From JAQBGV01 sp032128395 (GTDB lineage: Bacteria > Planctomycetota > UBA8108 > UBA1146), in the NCBI GenBank assembly GCA_032128395.1, contig JAQBGV010000121.1, positions 1-24,872 of the forward strand: a stretch of DNA of 24,872 nucleotides. Reading direction: 5' to 3'. The notes beneath the pieces are model-generated. The model saw only the letters and a list, made by a program, of their open reading frames with translations. It did no database searches and was not told where the DNA came from. This document shows, in pieces, positions 7,141-15,297 of the stretch. Within the stretch, counting starts at the first letter, position 1, and every line of letters starts with the position of its first letter. Both the position numbers and the translations under genes were made by a program.

Positions 7141-8236
7141 AGTAGTCAAAATTGAAGTCGCTGCCGACCGTGCCCTTGTAGACACCACGCAGCTCCATCT
7201 TGAGCTCGTCGGGGAAGTCCGAGTTACCGGTCGCGTCGTCGAGAGTGATCAGGTCGGCTTGGTAGAGGCGCCGGAGACACTGGTTGAAGCTCTGACAGCC
7301 GTAGTACTCACCATCCTTGATCGCCCCGTAGAGCTCGGGAGTCCGCCCTTCACGGAGGAGTTCCCGGATGGTCGGACTGTTGATCATCGTCTCGAGCGCG
7401 ACAACTCGACCGCGCCCCTCCTTGAGAGGGACGAGGCGCTGTGAGACGACCCCCTGCAGGACCAGGGAGAGCTGCAGACGGATCAGTTCGTGCTGGTGCG
7501 GCGGGAAGTAGTTGATGATGCGCTCGACCGTCTGGGTGGCGTTGATCGCGTGGAGGGTGGAGAGAACCAAGTGCCCGGTCTCCGCTGCGGAGATCGCCGC
7601 CTCCATCGTCTCTCTATCACGCATCTCCCCGATCAGGATCACATCCGGGGACTGACGCAGGGAGTGACGGAGGGCGTTCGGGAAGTCGTTGGTGTCGATT
7701 CCGACCTCGCGCTGATCGATGATCGACTTCTTGTCCCGGAAGACGAATTCGATCGGATCCTCGATGGTGATCAGGTGCCGATTGAAGTTCTCGTTGATGT
7801 AGTCGATCATCGTCGCGAGGGTCGTCGATTTCCCGGAACCCGTATTGCCGGTCACCAGGACCAGACCCCGCTTCTCCTTGGCGAGACTCGTCAGGATGTC
7901 GCTCGGCAGATTGAGCTCATCGAAGCTCGGCACCTGGCTGACGATGTGACGGAACACGAACCCCATCTGCCCTCGCTGATGCAGGATGTTGACCCGGAAT
8001 CGACCGATCCCAGGGAGCTCGTAGCTCGTGTCGACGTCGAGAGCGTGGGGGAGGGGCTCACGCCGGGAGTCCTCGATGATCTCGAAGATCTCCTGCGTGT
8101 CCTGAGGGGCGACTTCCTCGGTGTCGAGGAAATGGATCGAACCGTCGATCCGCAAAGATGGGGGGCTCCCGACCTTGATGAAGAGGTCGGATGCCTTCTC
8201 GACCACCATCTTGCGAAGCATCTCGTGGAATTCCAT
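7139..8236 (-). CDS. pilT: Type IV pilus retraction ATPase PilT (365 aa)
   Basis: Hexameric cytoplasmic ATPase that powers pilus disassembly for twitching, DNA uptake or surface sensing. Visible: N-terminal PAS-like PilT domain (about 1-105) with SDLFIKVGSPPSLRIDG, Walker A GNTGSGKST (130-138), the Asp box TIEDPIEF (157-164), Walker B SPDVILIGEMRDRET (196-210), the His box GHLVLSTLHA (221-230) and a SPTIRELLREG segment (287-297) matching the C-terminal AIRNLIRE region needed for retraction. The length is normal. The ATG has GGAGGA upstream. The gene is separated from the pilMNO/pilQ genes by the rng-rplU-rpmA-obgE unit, and no pilB or pilC is in the window. PilU is the main alternative, but the C-terminus fits PilT. 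Confidence 0.95.
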   Translation of the reverse strand: MEFHEMLRKMVVEKASDLFIKVGSPPSLRIDGSIHFLDTEEVAPQDTQEIFEIIEDSRREPLPHALDVDTSYELPGIGRFRVNILHQRGQMGFVFRHIVSQVPSFDELNLPSDILTSLAKEKRGLVLVTGNTGSGKSTTLATMIDYINENFNRHLITIEDPIEFVFRDKKSIIDQREVGIDTNDFPNALRHSLRQSPDVILIGEMRDRETMEAAISAAETGHLVLSTLHAINATQTVERIINYFPPHQHELIRLQLSLVLQGVVSQRLVPLKEGRGRVVALETMINSPTIRELLREGRTPELYGAIKDGEYYGCQSFNQCLRRLYQADLITLDDATGNSDFPDELKMELRGVYKGTVGSDFNFDY

Positions 8237-8309
8237 CTGTCCTCCGGACCTGACGCAGCGTCGTTCCGCAGGCGATGGCCGCCCCTCGCAGGCCGGTCGC
8301 CGAAATCCT

Positions 8310-8350
8310 CTCCCCCCCGCACGAAGCGGGACTGGGTTCTACGGGGGGAG
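8310..8350 (-). terminator. Nested hairpin between obgE and pilT
   Basis: An outer 8-bp stem (8310-8317 with 8343-8350) competes with or encloses an inner CCCGC-ACGAA-GCGGG stem (8316-8330). It lies in the 220-nt gap between obgE and pilT. On the minus strand only a weak ATTTC follows, so termination is uncertain; it may instead lie in the pilT leader. Confidence 0.35.
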
Positions 8351-8398
8351 CGTCCCACCGAGAGAGATCACTGAAGAGTATCCCGCGATCCGGAGACC

Positions 8399-8427
8399 GT
8401 CGAATTCTGGGAGGGGGAATTCTCGAC
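8399..8427. promoter_or_regulatory. Imperfect palindrome downstream of obgE
   Basis: GTCGAATTC (8399-8407) and GAATTCTCGAC (8417-8427) are inverted copies differing by a 2-base insertion, around a G-rich centre. It lies about 30 nt after the obgE stop and 160 nt before the pilT start, so it could be an operator for pilT or an RNA stem at the end of the obgE message. Confidence 0.35.
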
Positions 8428-8456
8428 CTCCCACCATCGACCAGGCGGTGTGCCGC

Positions 8457-9461
8457 CTAGAGAAGTGCCCACAGTCGTTCGAGAAGGGCGGGAATCCCCT
8501 CCCCAGTCACACCAGAGATCCAGGTAACAGGCTCCCCGATCGCGTTCGATAGACCCGCGGAGATCGATTCCCGATCCTCGGGAAGCACGAGGTCAGCCTT
8601 GTTGATCACCGTGAGCTGGGGTCGGGTCGCGAAGACCTCGGAATGGTGGCGGAGCTCGTCGCGAATCACTCTGTGGTCATGAACCAGCCCCTCCAGGTCT
8701 CGATCGAAGGGGTCGAGCAGATGAAGGAGTGCCCGAGTCCGCTCGAGGTGGCGGAGGAACTCGAGGCCGAGCCCAACCCCGAGGTGCGCGCCCTCGATGA
8801 TCCCGGGGATGTCCGCGACGACGATACGTCGCTCGAGATCGAGCTCGACGATGCCGAGCTGGGGCTCGAGGGTGGTGAAGGGGTAGTCGGCGATTCGTGG
8901 ATGCGCTGCGGAGACTCGCGAGAGAAATGTCGACTTGCCTGCATTCGGGAGACCGAGCAAACCGACGTCCGCGACGAGTTTCAACTCGAGTGCGAGTTCG
9001 AGCTCCTCGCCGTCTCCTCCCGGCTCCCACTCTCGAGGGGCCTGATGGGTCGCAGTGGCGAAACGTTGGTTGCCACGCCCGCCCCGCCCTCCGCGAGCGA
9101 TGAGGTATTCCTCGACTGCGATTTCGAGATCGACCACGATCTCTCCCTCGGGGTGCGTACGGACGATGGTGCCGACGGGAAGGAGAATGCGGAGGTCTTC
9201 TCCCGAACGCCCGGTCTGGTTCTTCCCTTTGCCCGGTCCTCCGGGACGCGCGCGAAAACTGCGCGAACGACCGATATCGAGGAGCGTAGAAATCTGGGGA
9301 TCGGCGACGAGGATGACATTTCCACCCCGTCCGCCATCACCGCCGTCGGGCCCCCCCCGGGGAACATATTTTTCTCGGCGGAAGGAGACGCAACCATCGC
9401 CCCCCCGACCACTGAGGACGCTGATTCGAGCCTCGTCGACGAATCGGACGCCGCGAGGCAT
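8457..9461 (-). CDS. obgE: Obg family GTPase ObgE/CgtA (334 aa)
   Basis: Ribosome-associated GTPase that acts in 50S assembly and stress/(p)ppGpp response. Residues 1-158 are the glycine-rich Obg fold (RGGDGCVSFRREKYVPRGGP at 20-38, then GGDGGRGG, GRGGRGNQRF). The G domain carries G1 GLPNAGKST (170-178), switch I YPFTTLEP (193-200), G3 DIPG (217-220), G4 NKAD (287-290) and G5 SGVTGEG (316-322). It lacks the optional C-terminal OCT domain and ends just after the G domain. The start at 9461 has an ideal GGAGG ribosome binding site; an upstream in-frame frame would add 17 Arg-rich residues without one. Its place after rplU-rpmA is the widely conserved order. Confidence 0.97.
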   Translation of the reverse strand: MPRGVRFVDEARISVLSGRGGDGCVSFRREKYVPRGGPDGGDGGRGGNVILVADPQISTLLDIGRSRSFRARPGGPGKGKNQTGRSGEDLRILLPVGTIVRTHPEGEIVVDLEIAVEEYLIARGGRGGRGNQRFATATHQAPREWEPGGDGEELELALELKLVADVGLLGLPNAGKSTFLSRVSAAHPRIADYPFTTLEPQLGIVELDLERRIVVADIPGIIEGAHLGVGLGLEFLRHLERTRALLHLLDPFDRDLEGLVHDHRVIRDELRHHSEVFATRPQLTVINKADLVLPEDRESISAGLSNAIGEPVTWISGVTGEGIPALLERLWALL

Positions 9462-9540
9462 CGTTTCCTCCAGAAATCGTCTCCTCCTCGGGAATGTTCG
9501 GAGGTGCCTCACGGGGCGAAGATGCGATTACGCGAATCAA

Positions 9541-9807
9541 CTACGACTGGGTCGATTCCGCAACGGCAAACGGCTCGACGTGAATGCGGCGGCGGGTTCC
9601 GAATTTCACCGTACCGTCGACGAGCGCGAAGATCGTGAAATCCCGTCCGAGGCCGACATTCCTCCCCGGGTGGAACTTGGTCCCGCACTGCCGGACGATG
9701 ATGTTGCCCGGGCGAACCACCTGGCCGCCGTACTTCTTGATACCACGGTAGGACGCGTTCGAGTCGCGACCGTTACGGGACGCACCCTGCCCCTTCTTAT
9801 GAGCCAT
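9541..9807 (-). CDS. rpmA: 50S ribosomal protein L27 (88 aa)
   Basis: Small basic protein at the peptidyl transferase centre. The N-terminus MAHKKGQGASRNGRDS and the IIVRQCGTKFHPG and NVGLGRDFTIFA blocks are diagnostic. The N-terminus starts directly at the mature AHKK sequence, so there is no cleavable extension of the Firmicutes type. It follows rplU by 6 nt and precedes obgE by 79 nt. Confidence 0.98.
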   Translation of the reverse strand: MAHKKGQGASRNGRDSNASYRGIKKYGGQVVRPGNIIVRQCGTKFHPGRNVGLGRDFTIFALVDGTVKFGTRRRIHVEPFAVAESTQS

Positions 9808-9813
9808 ATCGGT

Positions 9814-10128
9814 CTATCCTTCGATCTTTTCGATCCGCACTTGGGTGTAGTGCTGCCGGTGTCCCCGACGGCTGTGGGAGCTCTTGCGACGGCGGAAGCG
9901 ATGGAAGATCAACTTCGGCCCCTTGAACAGACCGATCACCTCGGCGACCACCTTCGCGCCGTCGAGGAGCGGCTGCCCCACTCGTATTTCCGCACCCTCG
10001 GGTTCGAGGGTCAGGACCTCTGGAAACTCGATGCGGGCGCCCGGATCCCCGTCACGAAGGTCGACGAGAAGAGTCTCCCCTTCGCTCACTCGATACTGGC
10101 GGCCGCCATCGCGGAAGATCGCGTACAT
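9814..10128 (-). CDS. rplU: 50S ribosomal protein L21 (104 aa)
   Basis: Binds 23S rRNA in the large subunit. Diagnostic features: MYAIFRDGGRQYRVSEGETL at the N-terminus, the VGQPLLDGAKV strand and the basic FHRFRRRKSSHSRRGHRQ signature (75-92) ahead of a Tyr-Thr-x-Val-x-Ile end. It lies 27 nt after rng with a GAGGAG ribosome binding site, and is co-transcribed with rpmA. Confidence 0.98.
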   Translation of the reverse strand: MYAIFRDGGRQYRVSEGETLLVDLRDGDPGARIEFPEVLTLEPEGAEIRVGQPLLDGAKVVAEVIGLFKGPKLIFHRFRRRKSSHSRRGHRQHYTQVRIEKIEG

Positions 10129-10155
10129 CCTGCTCGGCTCCTCATCACGGTGTCT

Positions 10156-11652
10156 CTACCGGAAGTCGATCGTAAATCTCTCGGACCCGAGGTCGTGCCC
10201 GGGGCGGACCACGATGCGCTTCCCCAGCTCTGTTTCCAGCTCCACGAGTTCGTCGCGGCGTCGATTGACGAGAAGGTCGAGGACATCCTCGCCCGCCGTC
10301 ACGCACGCCTCCTGATGACTGTCGTCCGCCAACCCTAGGCGTAGTTGCCGCAGGATCGCAGCGCCGACACTTCGAATGCTGCGCACCGTTCCCCGCCCCC
10401 GACAATGAGGGCAGGTCTCCCGTCCGACCCGGTCCTTCGACGGCCGGAGCCGTTGGCGGGTGAGCTCGATGATTCCGAACCGCGAAAGACGACTGAACCA
10501 CGTCTTCGCCCGATCGGGCCGCATCTGCTCCCGGAAGTGCGCTTCGAGCGTCCTTCGGTTCTCCGCCTCGACCATGTCGATGTAATCGCAGACCACCACG
10601 CCGCCGATGTCTCGCAGCCGAAGCTGTCGAGCGATCTCGACCGACGCCTCGAGATTCGTCCGGAGCGCGGTGCGCTCGAGATTCTTCTCGACCCGGCAGC
10701 TGCCGGAATTGACGTCGATCGCGACGAGCGCCTCGGTCTCATCGATCACGAGCGACCCCCCACTAGGGAGGGGAACCCTGCGATCGTAGATATTGTCGAT
10801 TTCCGATTCAACGCGGAATTTCGAGAAGAGTGGCTGATTCCCGCGGTAGTGCTTCACCCGAGCCGCGTGACGGGGCATGACTCTCCCGAGGAATTCCCGG
10901 ACCTGCTCCGCCTCGGCTTCGCGATCGACCAGGACCTCCTCGATCTCCGGGTCGTACAGATCCCGTACGGTTCTGATCACGAGATCGCTCTCCCGGTACA
11001 GCAAGGCTCCCGGGCGCGACTCTGCCACGCCGGTGACGATGTCCTCCCAGACCCTCGAGAGGTACTTCAGATCCCGTTCGAGGACCTTTCGCGGCTGATC
11101 CGCCCCGGCGGTCCGCACGATCAAGCCGACCGAGGCTGGGCCCTCGAGGGAGCTGGCGATCTCGCGGAGTCGATCCCTCTTCCCCGGGTCGTCGATGCGG
11201 CGCGAAACCCCCGCCCGAGCCATTCCGAGCATCAACACGAGGAATCGGCCGGGGAGGGAGACGAACGTGGTGACGGTCGGGCCCTTGCTCCCGATCGCTT
11301 CCTTCGAGATCTGGACGAGGAGCGACTGACCCTTGCGAATGATGTCCTGAATCAGGGGTCTGGAACGCTCTCGTCCGGCATGGACCGCGAGTTTGTCCCA
11401 GGGAACCCCGTTCGCCCCATGGTAGGCGGTATGGAGGTCGCTGACGTGCAGGAAGGCGCTGCGACTCTCACCCAGATCGAGAAAAGCGGCCTGAATTCCC
11501 GGTTCGATGTTCACGATCCGGGCGAGATAGATGTTTCCGAGGATCGAGCGGCGGTCCGTCTCCTCGAGGTGATACTCGAGCAGGGTGCCGTCTTCGACGA
11601 TCGCGACCCGGCTCTCGTTGGGGTCGAGGACGTTGATCAGGAGGCGCTTCAT
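10156..11652 (-). CDS. rng: Ribonuclease E/G family endoribonuclease, RNase G-like (498 aa)
   Basis: Single-strand-specific endoribonuclease for rRNA and mRNA processing. Visible: N-terminal RNase E/G signature MKRLLINVLDPNESRVAIVE, an embedded S1-type domain (about 36-125; GNIYLARIVNIEPGIQAAFLDLG), the DNase I-like catalytic core with the Mg-binding aspartates Asp313 (AIDVNSG) and Asp356 (CDYIDM), and the zinc-link CPHCRGRG (Cys414, Cys417). There is no long disordered C-terminal scaffold, so it matches RNase G in length. The ATG at 11652 was chosen because the family N-terminus begins there; a longer in-frame extension would run through the pilQ terminator. It heads rng-rplU-rpmA-obgE, a gene order found in many phyla. 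Confidence 0.95.
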   Translation of the reverse strand: MKRLLINVLDPNESRVAIVEDGTLLEYHLEETDRRSILGNIYLARIVNIEPGIQAAFLDLGESRSAFLHVSDLHTAYHGANGVPWDKLAVHAGRERSRPLIQDIIRKGQSLLVQISKEAIGSKGPTVTTFVSLPGRFLVLMLGMARAGVSRRIDDPGKRDRLREIASSLEGPASVGLIVRTAGADQPRKVLERDLKYLSRVWEDIVTGVAESRPGALLYRESDLVIRTVRDLYDPEIEEVLVDREAEAEQVREFLGRVMPRHAARVKHYRGNQPLFSKFRVESEIDNIYDRRVPLPSGGSLVIDETEALVAIDVNSGSCRVEKNLERTALRTNLEASVEIARQLRLRDIGGVVVCDYIDMVEAENRRTLEAHFREQMRPDRAKTWFSRLSRFGIIELTRQRLRPSKDRVGRETCPHCRGRGTVRSIRSVGAAILRQLRLGLADDSHQEACVTAGEDVLDLLVNRRRDELVELETELGKRIVVRPGHDLGSERFTIDFR

Positions 11653-11743
11653 CCTAGAACCCGTATCGTCTGACCCCCCATATCCTCTAACCCGTTGAGT
11701 CCTGGGAGTTTGTGGAGCGAAAAGAGGCGGTGGACGAATGCGG

Positions 11744-11771
11744 AGTGTACTCGGAATCGCGAATCTGTCCA
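11744..11771 (-). promoter_or_regulatory. Sigma70-like promoter for rng-rplU-rpmA-obgE
   Basis: TGGACA (-35, 11766-11771, 5 of 6 consensus) and TACACT (-10, 11744-11749, 4 of 6) are separated by 16 nt on the minus strand. It lies just after the pilQ terminator and about 90 nt before the rng start. The same TGGACA -35 is seen ahead of hpf. Confidence 0.5.
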
Positions 11772-11823
11772 TCGGAGCCGTCGTGTGTAAGGGCTCCCCT
11801 CTCGACTCTCCAAGAATATAAAG

Positions 11824-11856
11824 GGGGGAGGGGCGGCCTCGGACCGCCCCTCCCCC
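11824..11856 (-). terminator. Rho-independent terminator of pilQ
   Basis: A perfect 13-bp GC-rich stem (11824-11836 with 11844-11856) with a 7-nt loop, followed on the minus strand by TTTATATTCTT. It begins 26 nt after the pilQ stop codon and separates pilQ from the rng unit. Confidence 0.88.
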
Positions 11857-11882
11857 GTGACTTTCGATGAATGCCGTCCGGA

Positions 11883-13769
11883 TCACTCGTCGGTCTTGGC
11901 CTTCTCGTCGTCGTCGCCGTACTTCTGCACGAAGTAGTCGTAGCGACGTGCCTCGGCGAGCGCCTCTTCGTATATCTCATCCGACATCTCCGTGCTCCGG
12001 ATGATCCGCGGCGTGATCAGGATCAGGAGGTGCTCGACGTCATGCTGCTTGCGCTTCCACTTGAAGAAGTAGCCGAGGATCGGGATATCCATGATGAACG
12101 GGATCCCGCTGTCGATCTCGAACTGCCGCTCAGTATGGAGTCCGCCGATCACCGCGGTGTGACCGTCCTCGACCTTGAGATAGGTCACGACGGTCTGAGA
12201 GGCTTCTCGCGGCAGATCGATGAACGCGCTGGTCGCTGCGCCTGGGTCGGTGAACCGGTACCGCTCGAACCCCTGGATCTCGGATGTGGTCCCGACGAGG
12301 GAACTCACCTTCGGGATCACGTTGAGATGCACGGTGTCGGTCCCCGGGATCACGTGAGGGGAGATGTACAGGGTGAAGCCGATGTTGACCGGCGAACGAT
12401 CGTTCTCGTCGATCGATACGGTGACGTTGCCGTTCTGGTCCTGCTGGACCTTCTGCACCGCGAAGGGGACCGACTCCCCGACGAAGATCGTCGAGGGGTA
12501 GTTGTCGAGGGTGGTCAACATCGGTTCCTGGATGACCCGCGAATTCTCGTCGTCCTCGATCAGCGACATCAAGATTTGCGTCTGGGTGTAGTCGAGCACG
12601 CCCAGGGCCGAGTACGGGACCCCGATCGCCTCCCAGTTGCCGATGTCGAAGGGCCAGGTCCCTCCGTTGTTGATGGTACCGGCCGGCGTGTTGGTCAGGT
12701 CCGGGAACGAACTCGCCGGAGAGCTCCCGCGGATGACCGCCTTGACGCCATCTCTGAAGGGCGTGTTCGGATCGTCGAACTTCAGCCCCAGTTCGAGGAG
12801 GTCATCGCTGGTGGTCGAGATGAATCGGACTTGCACCTGAACCAACGAAGGCTCGATGTCGACCTCTTCGATGATCCGCTGCATCCCGTCGAGGCGCGGA
12901 GCCACGTCCTTGACGATCAGCGAATTGGTCTTCACGTCGAAGTCCATTTCGCCGTCCTCGGAGAGCGCCTTGCGGAGCGCCCTGAGCAACGTGAACTCCT
13001 CTTCGGCGCTCGCCGCGCGGTTCGCGCCGCTGGCACCCTTCGAAGCGGCCTCGCCACCCTTGGCATTGTTCTCGATGCCGCTGATGATGGCGATGTAGCG
13101 CTCTGGCGGCCGAATGTAGCGCAGCTTGAAGATCCGTGTCTCGAGCTGCTTCGTCAGCGTGCTGGGATCGACCACGCGGATGATGTTCGCGATCCCCTTC
13201 CGGTCCTCGACGGTGACGTATCCTGCCGTCTTCACGATGGTGTCGAGCGCCTCGCGCCACGGTACCTCGCGGAGAGCGACGGAGACTTTCCCCTCCACGT
13301 CCTCGGAGATCACGATATTGGCACCGCTCTGCTTGGCGAGCAGTTCGAGGACGACCTTCAGATCCGCATCCTGGAATTCGATGCTGATCTGGGGCGGTTG
13401 GGTGAGACGGATCAGACGCGGAGTCTCGTACACGATGGTGCACTCGGTCTCCCGTGCGATCAGCTCGAGGGCCACCCGCCACTCGACGGCATCGAGGCTG
13501 ATCGTAACCGTCTCCTGGACGTTCGGATCGACCACGATGTTGACGTCGACCTGACGGCCGACGTCGGAAACGACCTCACGGACATCCTTGTCTCGTACAT
13601 CGATCGTGATGTAATCGAGGGTATCCGTCCGACGGGGTCGGGCCGCAGTGACCCCTCCCCCTGTGCCCTGCTCCTGCGCTTCGATGGGCAGAATGCCCGT
13701 CAGGCCCAGGAGTATGATCAGCATCGGCAAACGGATTCCGGTCGCCGTGCTGCGGTTCTCTCGCTGCAT
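11883..13769 (-). CDS. pilQ: Type IV pilus outer-membrane secretin PilQ (628 aa)
   Basis: Forms the outer-membrane ring through which the pilus passes. Residues 1-31 are a signal peptide. Residues 48-125 and 126-200 are two successive secretin-TonB N-terminal-type repeats (each with a V-L-E/A-L-I/L-A pattern). Residues 208-308 are an N1/secretin_N-like domain containing an Ala/Gly/Glu-rich insertion (236-258). Residues 310-595 are the secretin beta-domain with the signature VIGGL (540-544) and IPFIMDIPILGYFF (556-569), then LLILITPRII. A charged acidic/basic tail follows. No AMIN peptidoglycan-binding domain is seen. The ATG at 13769 has GGGAGGT upstream; a longer frame would add 26 residues ahead of the signal peptide. 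It is separated from the pilMNOP genes by a terminator. A type II secretion GspD is less likely given the pilM/N/O neighbours. Confidence 0.93.
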   Translation of the reverse strand: MQRENRSTATGIRLPMLIILLGLTGILPIEAQEQGTGGGVTAARPRRTDTLDYITIDVRDKDVREVVSDVGRQVDVNIVVDPNVQETVTISLDAVEWRVALELIARETECTIVYETPRLIRLTQPPQISIEFQDADLKVVLELLAKQSGANIVISEDVEGKVSVALREVPWREALDTIVKTAGYVTVEDRKGIANIIRVVDPSTLTKQLETRIFKLRYIRPPERYIAIISGIENNAKGGEAASKGASGANRAASAEEEFTLLRALRKALSEDGEMDFDVKTNSLIVKDVAPRLDGMQRIIEEVDIEPSLVQVQVRFISTTSDDLLELGLKFDDPNTPFRDGVKAVIRGSSPASSFPDLTNTPAGTINNGGTWPFDIGNWEAIGVPYSALGVLDYTQTQILMSLIEDDENSRVIQEPMLTTLDNYPSTIFVGESVPFAVQKVQQDQNGNVTVSIDENDRSPVNIGFTLYISPHVIPGTDTVHLNVIPKVSSLVGTTSEIQGFERYRFTDPGAATSAFIDLPREASQTVVTYLKVEDGHTAVIGGLHTERQFEIDSGIPFIMDIPILGYFFKWKRKQHDVEHLLILITPRIIRSTEMSDEIYEEALAEARRYDYFVQKYGDDDEKAKTDE

Positions 13770-13967
13770 TCGTACCTCCCGTGGACGGTAGCGGCCCGCT
13801 GACTCCGACCGTTGGTCCGGAACGGTCTCAAGGCACCGAGTACCCATCTATCGGCGCGGCCCCTTCCGACCTGAGGGGAGAATCGCGACGAAGATCGATC
13901 CAATCCGGGTAGGGAGACTGGCAGGGAGAGCGCAGGAAGCGCAGGCACCGAGCAAGATGACGAAAAA

Positions 13968-14001
13968 GGGGGTGGGAGCGGCGTCTGCCTCCCCCACCCC
14001 C
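13968..14001 (-). terminator. Rho-independent terminator of the pilM-N-O-P unit
   Basis: A 9-bp GC stem (13968-13976 with 13993-14001), extendable by two pairs after a 2-nt bulge, is followed on the minus strand by TTTTTCGTC. It starts 33 nt after the stop codon of the TPR/PilP-like gene. Confidence 0.85.
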
Positions 14002-14034
14002 ATCGGGGTCATCCAGTCGAATGAGTGCTCCTGG

Positions 14035-15297
14035 CTAGTAGCGGCGGAATACCAGGGGGATCTGCTCGCCCCGGAACGCAAACCAGACCTGATTCGGCTC
14101 GATCTTCATCACCCGCATGTCCTCGAACATGTCGCCGACACGGTGGATCCGATCGTTGATGATCGCGAATGCATCGCCGTCGGCGATGATGATCCCCTGG
14201 ATCTCGATTTCACGGGCATTGAACTCTCGCCAGGTGCGGGCGCGCTCGACCCATCGGTCGGAGATCTTCCGGACCTGGTCCGTGACCTCCACGAAGCTGG
14301 AGTCGGTCTTCTCCATGTCGCGCACCAGACTCTCGACCCCGGTTCGGATCTTGTCGACGAGCGGGAAATCGCGGTTTCTGAACGCCCGCTCCATCTTCTC
14401 GATCTCGGATCGTACCTCGTCGTAGAGGTACGTGAGTCGAAGGCCCTGGATCAACTCCTCGATCTTCTGCAGGCGATCGAGAATCGACCGGAATTCGGCC
14501 GCGAGATCGGGCTCGGTGAAGTGCTCGATGTACGGGACTTTCTCCTGCAGCTTCTTGTAGGACTGCATCGCGCCGTCCTCGTTCTGGCTGCGGAGGGCAA
14601 ACTCGATCCGCTTCAGGTCATCGCGCGCCTGCGTGAGAATCGTCTCCTGCTGCGCACGGGACCACTTCCGATTCAGGTCGACGGTGCTGACGATGACCGC
14701 TTTTCCCGATCGGGGCGTGAACGGGTCAGCTACCCCGGCATTCTGAACCTCGTAGTGCTCGAGCTTCAGAGCGAGTCGGATGAAGCGGGTGTCGGTAGTG
14801 AAGGGCGCGAGCGCCGGGAACTGCCCGGCCGCACGCATCACGTTCATTCCCCCCTCGGCCGCCTTCTCCAGGTGTTCGAGCGCCTTGTCGCTCTGACCCT
14901 CCTGCGCGAAGGACTCGGCGATCAGCAACGAGGCGAGGGCCAGGTTCCCGTTCGTCTCGATGTAGTCGCGGTACTTCCGCCGTGCCTCGGGCAAGTTGCC
15001 GAGTCGTCGGAATACGAGACCGAGCGTCACCTGGTAGTCGGCTTCGAACTTCCGGATCGTGACCAGTTCGCCGAGGTTTCGGCGAGCTCGATCCCAGTTT
15101 CCTCGCGATACATCATCCTTGACGTGACGACGCAGCTCTTGGATGCGCCGCTCGGTCTCCGCCGGACCCATTTCCTGGATCCTGGCTTCCAAGTTCTCGG
15201 GGGTCACCCCGACGACATCCTCCTGAGCGGAGATCCTTGGGGTTCCGAGCGCACACGCCCCGACGAGGACGGCGAGGCCGAATCGAATCGTCTTCAT
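14035..15297 (-). CDS. Exported TPR protein with PilP/GspB-like C-terminal domain, pilus alignment complex (420 aa)
   Basis: Residues 1-24 are a signal peptide ending in a Ser-Ala-Gln site, without a lipobox Cys. Residues 60-150 form TPR-like helices (GNWDRARRNLGELVTIRKF; GNLPEARRKYRDYI; GQSDKALEHLEKAAEGG). Residues 185-195 hold a GVADPFTP segment. Residues 210-355 are charged, helical and probably coiled coil. Residues 364-420 read as a small beta domain, EIQGIIIADGDAFAIINDRI-HRVGD-MRVMKIEPNQVWFAFRG, that resembles the C-terminal beta domain of PilP and GspB/GspC proteins. Those proteins link the inner-membrane PilN/PilO pair to the secretin. The gene starts inside the pilO stop (ATGA), so translation is coupled, and no separate pilP exists here. 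I infer that it replaces PilP; the family match is by eye only. Confidence 0.75.
   Translation of the reverse strand: MKTIRFGLAVLVGACALGTPRISAQEDVVGVTPENLEARIQEMGPAETERRIQELRRHVKDDVSRGNWDRARRNLGELVTIRKFEADYQVTLGLVFRRLGNLPEARRKYRDYIETNGNLALASLLIAESFAQEGQSDKALEHLEKAAEGGMNVMRAAGQFPALAPFTTDTRFIRLALKLEHYEVQNAGVADPFTPRSGKAVIVSTVDLNRKWSRAQQETILTQARDDLKRIEFALRSQNEDGAMQSYKKLQEKVPYIEHFTEPDLAAEFRSILDRLQKIEELIQGLRLTYLYDEVRSEIEKMERAFRNRDFPLVDKIRTGVESLVRDMEKTDSSFVEVTDQVRKISDRWVERARTWREFNAREIEIQGIIIADGDAFAIINDRIHRVGDMFEDMRVMKIEPNQVWFAFRGEQIPLVFRRY

Noticed and set aside
11653..11886. An N-terminal extension of about 78 residues on the RNase G-like gene
   Set aside because: The extension runs through the pilQ terminator and into its stop region, and the family N-terminus begins at the ATG at 11652.
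11871..13802. A 643-codon open frame on the plus strand opposite pilQ, and other long plus-strand frames such as 5194-6486, 13957-15339, 16926-17969 and 2547-3605
   Set aside because: Each lies exactly antisense to a well-recognised minus-strand gene, shows no family motif, and is rich in Arg/Asp/Glu/Leu/His as expected for mirror frames of GC-rich genes.
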